In this document: positions 1-5,425 of the stretch, piece by piece | Layout: each line of letters opens with the position of its first letter | Position numbering within the stretch: position 1 is the first letter of the stretch | Origin: Chitinophagaceae bacterium | GTDB taxonomy: Bacteria; Bacteroidota; Bacteroidia; Chitinophagales; Chitinophagaceae | Reading direction: 5' to 3' | DNA: 6,271 bases | NCBI GenBank assembly: GCA_003489485.1 | Contig: DNMB01000198.1 | Coordinates: forward strand, 7,412 to 13,682 | Notes under the pieces: generated by a model | The model's database searches: none | Seen by the model: only the letters and a program-made list of their open reading frames with translations | Told to the model about the DNA's origin: nothing | Position numbers and translations under genes: made by a program

Positions 1-1104
1 ACACCCGGTAGCGAGCAAGTTCGTTACACCATAGAACGAGACGGCTTTCTCGACACCTTTTCGCAAATCGGTGCCACCGTTTTTGCCAACGCCTGTGGTC
101 CCTGCATCGGTATGTGGGACCGCATGGGTGCCGACAAGCAAGAGCGCAACACCATCGTTCATTCGTTCAATCGCAATTTTGCCAAGCGTGCCGATGGCAA
201 TCCCAATACACTTGCCTTTGTAGCCAGCCCCGAGCTGGTCACCGCACTGGCCATTGCAGGAGATCTTACATTTAATCCGCTTACCGATACGCTCACCAAC
301 GAGAAGGGAGAGCAGGTCAAACTCGATCCTCCCGTGGGCGATGAACTGCCCACCAAGGGTTTTGCTGTAGAGGATGCCGGATACCAGGCTCCTGCCGCCG
401 ATGGAAGCAAGGTGGTGGTCGATGTAAAATCAGACAGCAAGCGTCTGCAATTATTATACCCCTTTGCTGCTTGGGAGGGAACCGATCTGAAAGGTCTTCG
501 TTTGTTGATCAAGGCCAAAGGAAAATGTACGACAGATCATATCTCAATGGCGGGGCCCTGGCTTAAGTTCAGAGGGCACCTCGACAATATCAGCAATAAC
601 ATGCTCATTGGCGCGGTCAATTATTATAATGAGAAGACCGACAGTGTAAAGAATCAACTTACGGGTGAGTATGGTCCGGTGCCTGCTACCCAGCGCGCGT
701 ATAAGGCTGCCGGTATCGGTACCATCGTGATCGGCGACGAAAACTATGGAGAAGGTTCTTCTCGCGAGCATGCTGCCATGGAGCCTCGTCATTTAGGCGT
801 GCGCGTGGTCATGGTAAAATCCTTTGCCCGGATTCACGAGACCAATCTAAAAAAGCAAGGTATGCTGGCTCTCACTTTTGCCAATAAAGAAGACTATAAT
901 CTGGTGCAAGAGGATGATAGCATCGATGTGATCGGACTAACTTCATTTACTCCCGGCAAGTCGTTGCAACTTGTGTTGCATCATGCAGACGGAAGCACTC
1001 ATACCATCGAGGCAAATCATTCGTACAATCAACAACAGATCGAATGGTTCAAGGCGGGTGGTGCGCTCAATGTGATCCGCAGCCAGGCATTGGGAAAAGC
1101 TTAG
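1..1104 (+). CDS. acn: Aconitate hydratase, mitochondrial type (C-terminal part, 5' end outside window)
   Basis: Interconverts citrate and isocitrate via cis-aconitate in the TCA cycle; cytoplasmic [4Fe-4S] enzyme. The reading frame is open from base 1, so the start lies upstream; 367 codons are visible before TAG at 1102-1104. Fragment residues 30-37 read NACGPCIG, carrying two of the three cluster cysteines (Cys32, Cys35); the third should lie upstream. NRNF follows (fragment residues 57-60). The linker leads into the swivel domain with KCTTDHIS (about 175-182), [13 protein letters not shown] (about 188-200) and [20 protein letters not shown] (about 245-264), whose Ser-Ser-Arg belongs to the active site, then [14 protein letters not shown]. 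These motifs match the mitochondrial ACO2-like class rather than the IRP1-like AcnA or AcnB classes (from memory of the families). About 332 residues follow Cys35, as in ACO2, so the C-terminus is intact. The gene converges on ubiX. Function is nearly certain; the symbol is generic. Confidence 0.97.
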   Translation, partial: TPGSEQVRYTIERDGFLDTFSQIGATVFANACGPCIGMWDRMGADKQERNTIVHSFNRNFAKRADGNPNTLAFVASPELVTALAIAGDLTFNPLTDTLTNEKGEQVKLDPPVGDELPTKGFAVEDAGYQAPAADGSKVVVDVKSDSKRLQLLYPFAAWEGTDLKGLRLLIKAKGKCTTDHISMAGPWLKFRGHLDNISNNMLIGAVNYYNEKTDSVKNQLTGEYGPVPATQRAYKAAGIGTIVIGDENYGEGSSREHAAMEPRHLGVRVVMVKSFARIHETNLKKQGMLALTFANKEDYNLVQEDDSIDVIGLTSFTPGKSLQLVLHHADGSTHTIEANHSYNQQQIEWFKAGGALNVIRSQALGKA

Positions 1105-1146
1105 TGAGTTTATGCCGCTAGCGATCGCTCGAAACCTGCTGGTCTC
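1105..1146. other. Convergent 42-bp gap with two short perfect palindromes
   Basis: This is the space between the aconitase stop and the ubiX stop, which face each other. It holds AGCGATCGCT at 1120-1129; a second 10-bp palindrome, CTCTTAAGAG at 1144-1153, overlaps the ubiX stop codon. Neither is followed by a T-run on either strand, so I do not call a canonical intrinsic terminator for either gene. They may form short stems at the transcript ends, or be chance. Confidence 0.35.
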
Positions 1147-1710
1147 TTAAGAGGATTGGCCCCAGCGATACGTTTTTACCGAAAGCCCGGCCAGGTCCAT
1201 GACCCGGTCCGTAACGGTGGCGGCTACTTCTTGCAGCGTAGCTGGCTTACTATAAAAAGAGGGTGTGGCGGGGCAAATGATGCCACCGGCCAGTGTGATG
1301 GTTTCCATGTTGCGAATATGGATCAAGTTGTAGGGCGTCTCTCTTACCACGCAAATAAGCTTTCTTCTTTCTTTTAATACCACATCGGCTGCGCGGGTGA
1401 TCAGATCGTTCGAAACACCGGTAGCGATCCGGCCCAGGGTACCCATCGAACAGGGGATCACTATCATCGTGTCGTATTGCCCCGAGCCCGAGGCAAAGGG
1501 GGCCGAAAAGTCGTTGGTGTCGTAGTGTCTTACATCAAATTGCTTCCAGCTGTCGGGCTCTAGTTCGGTATTCCAAACCTCTTTGGCGTTGCTCGTCATG
1601 ACCACGGCCAGTTGTTCCCACTCTGAACGGGCCTGGGTCAGTTTTTGCAGTAAACTTTGAGCATATATTGAGCCGCTGGCTCCGGTGATGCAAAGCAATA
1701 TCCTTCTCAT
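1147..1710 (-). CDS. ubiX: Flavin prenyltransferase, UbiX/Pad1 family
   Basis: Makes prenylated FMN by joining a dimethylallyl group to reduced FMN; the product is the cofactor of UbiD-type decarboxylases. Cytoplasmic flavoprotein of 187 aa, the usual family length (about 185-210). The N-terminal ITGASGSIYA (residues 8-17) is the flavin phosphate loop with Ser12. MTSNAK (38-43), PCSMGTLGRIATG (86-98), TRAADVVLKERR (105-116), RETP (123-126), PATPSFYSKP (147-156) and a C-terminal RWG (182-184) follow the family pattern. Arg106, Lys113, Glu124 and Tyr153 fall where Pseudomonas UbiX has substrate-binding residues, judged from memory. ATG at 1710 places the glycine loop at the normal distance from the N-terminus; the leader is A/T-rich with no Shine-Dalgarno. 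No UbiD partner is in the window. Bacteroidota use menaquinone rather than ubiquinone, so the ubiquinone-based name should not be read as its pathway here. Confidence 0.93.
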   Translation of the reverse strand: MRRILLCITGASGSIYAQSLLQKLTQARSEWEQLAVVMTSNAKEVWNTELEPDSWKQFDVRHYDTNDFSAPFASGSGQYDTMIVIPCSMGTLGRIATGVSNDLITRAADVVLKERRKLICVVRETPYNLIHIRNMETITLAGGIICPATPSFYSKPATLQEVAATVTDRVMDLAGLSVKTYRWGQSS

Positions 1711-1833
1711 TACAGAATAACTAATTAAAGGACAATTGGTTCATGGCAGGTAGATTCCTACTCGAAATTTGTAGTTGTTTACCCTTATTTTCTGGAAATT
1801 GTCATACTACTGACCATAAACCTCCTGATTTTT

Positions 1834-1851
1834 TTCGAGATTCGACTCGAA
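1834..1851. repeat. 18-bp interrupted palindrome TTCGAG-N6-CTCGAA
   Basis: The + strand reads TTCGAG, ATTCGA, CTCGAA: perfect 6-bp arms around a 6-bp spacer that itself contains TTCGA, so the motif TTCGA/TCGAA recurs three times in 18 bp. It lies about 125 bp upstream of the ubiX start. The symmetry would fit a dimeric regulator site or a small RNA stem in a 5' leader, but the sequence alone cannot tell these from chance. Confidence 0.35.
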
Positions 1852-1868
1852 TTTTCATAGGATAAGGT

Positions 1869-1882
1869 TTAATGGTTAATGG
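1869..1882. repeat. Tandem duplicated heptamer TTAATGG
   Basis: Two perfect adjoining copies of TTAATGG lie just before the terminator hairpin on the + strand. They may be a small slippage duplication; no function is assigned. Confidence 0.4.
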
Positions 1883-1896
1883 TCTATGATTAGGGC

Positions 1897-1926
1897 CCCC
1901 CGATATTTATCGGGGGTTCTTTTTTT
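1897..1926 (+). terminator. Intrinsic terminator hairpin with T-run, + strand orientation
   Basis: Perfect 8-bp stem CCCCCGAT (1897-1904) with ATCGGGGG (1909-1916) around the loop ATTT, followed directly by TTCTTTTTTT (1917-1926). On the + strand this is a canonical Rho-independent terminator, and the T-run overlaps the stop codon of the minus-strand DPP IV gene. Read in the minus direction, the hairpin is preceded by A residues and followed by GCCCTAATCATAG, with no U-run, so it is a poor terminator for the DPP IV transcript although the stem could still stabilise its 3' end. No + strand gene lies directly upstream; the nearest is aconitase, nearly 800 bp away. Confidence 0.75.
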
Positions 1927-4072
1927 ACTGAAGGGTATTTTCATTTCCCAATACCTGCAGCACCCATTTTGTTTTCTTGCTCCATAAATGGAAGGTGGTA
2001 TTGTCTGCCATTCCGCTGATGCCATGGTTCTTGTTGGGGTAGTAGGCACTTTCAAAATCAATATTGCTCTTGACCAGTGCGCTGATCATTTGCGTGGCAT
2101 TTTGAAAATGAACATTATCATCGGCCGTACCATGAATAATCAGGTACTTTCCTTTGATCTTATCGGTATGGTTGATGGGAGAGTTATCGTCGTATCCACC
2201 AGGATTCTCTTTGGGTGTGCGCATGTACCGCTCAGTATAGATGTTATCGTAAAAGCGCCAGCTGGTAACGGGTGCAACGGCTACGGCAGCACTGAACACG
2301 CCGGCGCCTTTGGTGATGGCCAACGAACTCATGAATCCTCCGTAACTCCATCCCCAATGTCCGATCTTGTTCTTGTCAACAAAAGGTAGTTGTCCCAACA
2401 CCTTGGCCGCATCGATCTGGTCTTCGATCTCGAGTTTACCTAGTTGCAGATAGGTTTTTTTCTTGAATTCCTCTCCCCGGTAGCCTGTTCCGGTATTGTC
2501 TACGCTTACTACAATAAATCCTTTTTGTGCCAGTAGTTGGTGCCAATTGCTGACCGCTCCAAAGCGGTTGGCGACTTGTTGCGACCCGGGTCCGCCATAG
2601 TTACAAAACAGCACCGGATATTTTTTTGCGGGGTCAAAGCCGGCGGGCTTCAACATCCAGCCATTGAGCGTATCGCCTTTTGAATTAGGAAGTCTGATGA
2701 ACTCGGCGGCCCCAAAACCATATTCGCGCATGGTTGCCTTTAGCTTAGGGCTTTCTCCAAAGATCTTTTCCTGCACGGCACTGATGCCCTTTTTCTTGTC
2801 GACCACTACTTGATGCAACGAAACGGTCTGCGGGGTATTGATGTTGGAATAGTAGAGAATAAATTTAGTGAACGCATCGTTGAACGAGGCCCTGTTCCAT
2901 CCTTCCCCTTGTGTGAGTGCATAGGTTTTTTCTCCGCTAAAATCGGTAACGAACAAGTTTCTGTCCATGGGGCGAGGCCAAGCCATGGTATAGTAAATTC
3001 GTTTGTTGACCTCGTCGACACCGTTTACTTCCGTAATTTCATACGCACCGCGGGTAAGTTGTGTTTTTATTTTGCCATCCATGCTGTACAGGTACAAATG
3101 ACGATATCCGTTCATTTCACTGGTAAAAAGATACTGCTTGCCATCTTTTAAGAACCACCAGTCGTCGTTGATCTCTACGAAGTATTTATTTTTTTCTTGG
3201 TAGAGCACTTGGCTGTTACCCGTTACGGCATCGGTACTGAGTAGTTTCAGGTCGTTTTGATGTCTGTTCATCCAAAAAACCACCAGCTGTCGATCGTCGG
3301 TGGTCCATTTGATACGAGGAATATAGATGTCGCCCTGTTCGTACTGCGCTTTTACGCGAGCGGCCTTTTTTACGTCATAGATGAATATGTCGACTACCGA
3401 GTTGTCGTCTCCTGCCTTGGGATATTTATAACGATAGTCACTGTTGTGTGCGTTATCGTACATCGTCATGTTGAATTCCTTTACACCCGACTCGTCGAAG
3501 CGGTAGTAGGCAAGGTAGTTTCCCTTGGGGCTCCACTCATAAGCGCGACTAAATTCAAACTCTTCTTCGTAGACCCAATCACAGTTGCCATTGATCACGA
3601 AATTCCATTTGCCATCGTTGGTAACGGGAATATAGGTGGCAGTGGGTATGTGGTATAAGATCACGTTGTTGTTCTGCACATACGATATGTAACTGCCGTC
3701 GGGCGAGAACTGGGGATGCAACAGTTTGGTCTCTCCGCCAATGGGCAGCAGCGACGAGTCGGTGCTGTTGGCCAAATAGAGCAATGACTTCGAAGAACGT
3801 CTGTAAATGGACTCCGTCTTGGTCTTAAGTAAGTATAAGTTCGATTTTGTATCGCAGGCGATCACCTCGTCGGGTCTGCCGATCTTCTTTCCTTGTGCAT
3901 CGGTAAAGCGATCCCAGTTGATGGCAGGAGCGGCCGGCTGGTTCTCTGCGAAAGAGGCCGCCACAGGATCTGTCCTGAAAGTCCCCTTTTTAAAAACATC
4001 TTCGAGCGTAATGGTTTTTGTCTGGCTCCAGCCCAGGGCCGGGAGCAGTAAAAAGAGGAACAGCAGTCGCAT
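1925..4072 (-). CDS. dpp4: Secreted dipeptidyl peptidase IV (S9B family serine peptidase)
   Basis: Removes N-terminal dipeptides, preferably Xaa-Pro or Xaa-Ala, from peptides outside the cytoplasm. The 715-aa length is typical of bacterial DPP IV. Residues 1-16 form a signal peptide (Arg2, hydrophobic 3-14, likely cleavage before Gln17), so the mature enzyme is probably periplasmic or outer-surface. Residues about 60-450 are the beta-propeller, with DWVYEEEFEF at 165-174; Glu170-Glu171 match the pair that binds the substrate amino terminus. The alpha/beta-hydrolase domain (about 460-710) has Ser576 in GWSYGG, Asp651 in HGTADDNVHF and His683 in NKNHG. Tyr492 (oxyanion), Tyr608, Tyr612 and Asn653 also match human DPP4 positions. 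All catalytic residues are present. ATG at 4072 sits directly before the signal peptide and 6 bp after the oxoamine synthase stop, so the two are very likely co-transcribed; the leader is A-rich without a Shine-Dalgarno. Confidence 0.96.
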   Translation of the reverse strand: MRLLFLFLLLPALGWSQTKTITLEDVFKKGTFRTDPVAASFAENQPAAPAINWDRFTDAQGKKIGRPDEVIACDTKSNLYLLKTKTESIYRRSSKSLLYLANSTDSSLLPIGGETKLLHPQFSPDGSYISYVQNNNVILYHIPTATYIPVTNDGKWNFVINGNCDWVYEEEFEFSRAYEWSPKGNYLAYYRFDESGVKEFNMTMYDNAHNSDYRYKYPKAGDDNSVVDIFIYDVKKAARVKAQYEQGDIYIPRIKWTTDDRQLVVFWMNRHQNDLKLLSTDAVTGNSQVLYQEKNKYFVEINDDWWFLKDGKQYLFTSEMNGYRHLYLYSMDGKIKTQLTRGAYEITEVNGVDEVNKRIYYTMAWPRPMDRNLFVTDFSGEKTYALTQGEGWNRASFNDAFTKFILYYSNINTPQTVSLHQVVVDKKKGISAVQEKIFGESPKLKATMREYGFGAAEFIRLPNSKGDTLNGWMLKPAGFDPAKKYPVLFCNYGGPGSQQVANRFGAVSNWHQLLAQKGFIVVSVDNTGTGYRGEEFKKKTYLQLGKLEIEDQIDAAKVLGQLPFVDKNKIGHWGWSYGGFMSSLAITKGAGVFSAAVAVAPVTSWRFYDNIYTERYMRTPKENPGGYDDNSPINHTDKIKGKYLIIHGTADDNVHFQNATQMISALVKSNIDFESAYYPNKNHGISGMADNTTFHLWSKKTKWVLQVLGNENTLQ

Positions 4073-4078
4073 GTTGAT

Positions 4079-5338
4079 TTATTTTTTTTCTGCCATATCG
4101 GGAATAGCTTCCACCTTGTAGGCGCCCGCATCGAGCTTGACCTTTGTTTCTGTAAAGGCTTCGAGCGTTAGACGGATGTCTTCGTCGGTATGCACCGCCG
4201 AGGGGATCAGTCTGTAAATGATATGACCTTTAGGAATAACAGGATAAACGACAATGGAGGCGAATACGCCATAGTTCTCTCGCAGGTCCATGACCATGGC
4301 AGTAGCTTCTTCGACGCCACCCTTCATATACACCGGGGTGACCACCGAATCGGTCTTGCCAATATCGAACCCACGGTCCTTGAGACCTTGTTGCAGTTTG
4401 CGGGCATTGCTCCAGAGCTTTTCTTTTAGCTCGGGATGGTTACGAAGCAATGACAGCCGCTTAAGATTTCCCAACACCAGTGGCATGGGAAGGCTCTTGG
4501 CAAATATCTGCGAACGGATATTGTAGCGGATATAATCTACCACGGGCTTATCGCCTGCCACAAAGGCACCGATACTGGCCATCGATTTGGCGAAGGTAGA
4601 AAAGTAGATATCGATCTTGTCTTGCACTCCTTGCTCTTCGCCGGCACCGGCACCGGTCTTACCCAACGTGCCAAAACCGTGCGCATCATCGACCAATAAT
4701 CTGAACTGGTATTTTTCTTTGAGGGCGGCGATCTCTTTGAGTCTTCCCTGATCGCCCGCCATACCAAATACGCCTTCGGTAATAACGAGGATCCCTCCTG
4801 TTTTTTGTTTTTCGATCAGCGCAGTAGCGCGCTGTAATTGTTTTTCGCAATCTTCCACATCATTATGCTTGAAGACATAACGATGACCCGGATGCAGTCT
4901 TAATCCGTCTATGATGCAAGCATGGCTTTCGGCATCGTACACAATTACGTCGTGGCGTCCGCACAGTACATCGATCACGCTCACCATTCCTTGGTAGCCG
5001 AAGTTGAGTAAAATGGCATCCTCTTTTTGTTCAAAGGCGGCCAGCTCTGCTTCGAGTTGTTCGTGGTGGTTGCTGTTTCCGCTCATCATTCGCGCCCCCA
5101 TAGGGTAAGCCAATCCGTATTGTGCGGCGGCATCGGCATCGGCCTTGCGCACCTCGGGGTGGTTGGCCAGCCCCAGGTAATTGTTGAGACTCCATACGAT
5201 CATGTCTTTTCCACGAAACTTCATGCGGCTGCTGATCTCTCCTTCTAACTTGGGAAAGGCAAAGTAGCCATGTGCTCTTTCGCGGTGTTGCCCAAGGGGT
5301 CCAGCATTCTTGAGTAGTCTTTCAAAAAGGTCGGCCAT
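4079..5338 (-). CDS. Alpha-oxoamine synthase (PLP-dependent acyl-CoA:amino acid C-acyltransferase), substrate unassigned
   Basis: Fold type I PLP enzyme of the family containing 8-amino-7-oxononanoate synthase (BioF), 2-amino-3-ketobutyrate CoA ligase (Kbl), 5-aminolevulinate synthase and serine palmitoyltransferase (SPT). These decarboxylate or condense a small amino acid with an acyl thioester. Length 419 aa is normal. Visible landmarks: LNNYLGL (51-57); His139 in SHACIIDG, expected to stack on PLP; TEGVFGMAGD (187-196); DDAHGFG (217-223) with Asp217 and His220 as PLP contacts; Schiff-base Lys251 in STFAKSMASIGAF; and Arg376 in RLIPSAVHT, the likely substrate-carboxylate arginine. KSMASIGAF and KHND resemble SPT more than BioF; HACIIDG is shared by SPT and Kbl. 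No signal peptide, so cytoplasmic. A probable promoter precedes it; the DPP IV gene follows after 6 bp. No biotin or threonine-catabolism genes are adjacent, so BioF or Kbl labels would be unsafe. Confidence 0.9.
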   Translation of the reverse strand: MADLFERLLKNAGPLGQHRERAHGYFAFPKLEGEISSRMKFRGKDMIVWSLNNYLGLANHPEVRKADADAAAQYGLAYPMGARMMSGNSNHHEQLEAELAAFEQKEDAILLNFGYQGMVSVIDVLCGRHDVIVYDAESHACIIDGLRLHPGHRYVFKHNDVEDCEKQLQRATALIEKQKTGGILVITEGVFGMAGDQGRLKEIAALKEKYQFRLLVDDAHGFGTLGKTGAGAGEEQGVQDKIDIYFSTFAKSMASIGAFVAGDKPVVDYIRYNIRSQIFAKSLPMPLVLGNLKRLSLLRNHPELKEKLWSNARKLQQGLKDRGFDIGKTDSVVTPVYMKGGVEEATAMVMDLRENYGVFASIVVYPVIPKGHIIYRLIPSAVHTDEDIRLTLEAFTETKVKLDAGAYKVEAIPDMAEKK

Positions 5339-5365
5339 AACAAGCGGTTTAACAGGTTTGGATCA

Positions 5366-5392
5366 GCTGCAAAATTAAGGATTTTTAGCAGC
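5366..5392. repeat. Inverted repeat spanning the -7 promoter element
   Basis: Arms GCTGC (5366-5370) and GCAGC (5388-5392) extend inwards with AAAA/TTTT to give nine base pairs interrupted by a one-base bulge, with a loop of about 8 bases. The repeat covers the TAATTTTG element. It could be an operator for the downstream gene or a weak stem at the end of the S9D transcript; no T-run follows in either direction beyond the stem. Confidence 0.3.
5370..5377 (-). promoter_or_regulatory. Probable Bacteroidota -7 promoter element (TAATTTTG)
   Basis: On the minus strand this reads TAATTTTG, an exact match to the Bacteroidota sigma-ABfr -7 consensus TAnnTTTG. It lies 31 bp upstream of the oxoamine synthase ATG, predicting a leader of roughly 25 bases. 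The -33 part is weak: a TTG is present but only 14 bp upstream instead of about 17-23 (spacing from memory). If real, it would drive the oxoamine synthase and DPP IV genes together. Confidence 0.5.
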
Positions 5393-5425
5393 AATCACGA
5401 GGGCGGTCATAGCCAGAACAAGTGC

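Larger units (their letters stand above)
1711..1924. other. Intergenic region between ubiX and the DPP IV gene
   Basis: A 214-bp non-coding, A/T-rich stretch between two minus-strand genes. It must hold the ubiX promoter unless ubiX is read through from the DPP IV gene, but I find no TAnnTTTG match on the minus strand. What is visible: a terminator-like hairpin at 1897-1926 oriented for + strand transcription, a tandem 7-bp repeat at 1869-1882, an 18-bp inverted repeat at 1834-1851, and an AGGAGG on the minus strand (1821-1826) followed after three bases by ATG and a 10-residue open frame. The best + strand promoter-like octamer is GAAATTTG at 1764-1771, one mismatch from the -7 consensus, with TTG 25 bp upstream, which is slightly too far. 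Confidence 0.5.
5339..5425. other. Intergenic gap between the S9D peptidase and oxoamine synthase genes
   Basis: An 87-bp gap between two minus-strand genes. It carries the probable promoter of the oxoamine synthase gene (5370-5377) and an inverted repeat around it (5366-5392). No hairpin with a U-run follows the S9D stop codon, so some read-through from that gene is possible. Confidence 0.5.

Noticed and set aside
544..792. Minus-strand open frames within aconitase (159-518 and 544-792)
   Set aside because: They are antisense to highly conserved aconitase swivel-domain sequence and have no independent support.
112..1104. Treating the ATG at 112 as the aconitase start
   Set aside because: The cluster-binding motif NACGPCIG lies immediately upstream in the same frame (bases 88-111), so the gene begins outside the window.
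1120..1129. AGCGATCGCT as a cyanobacterial HIP1-type repeat (GCGATCGC)
   Set aside because: It is a single occurrence in a window with no cyanobacterial character; chance or a simple stem is more likely.
1988..2389. A 133-codon open frame on the + strand opposite the DPP IV C-terminus; likewise 3257-3658 and 2810-3151
   Set aside because: All are antisense shadows of the DPP IV gene, with no recognisable motifs. They were considered as targets of the + strand terminator at 1897-1926, but they lie beyond it.
5115..5160. Short GGCATC repeat inside the oxoamine synthase gene
   Set aside because: It encodes an Ala/Asp-rich helix (residues 65-72) in frame and is explained by codon repetition.
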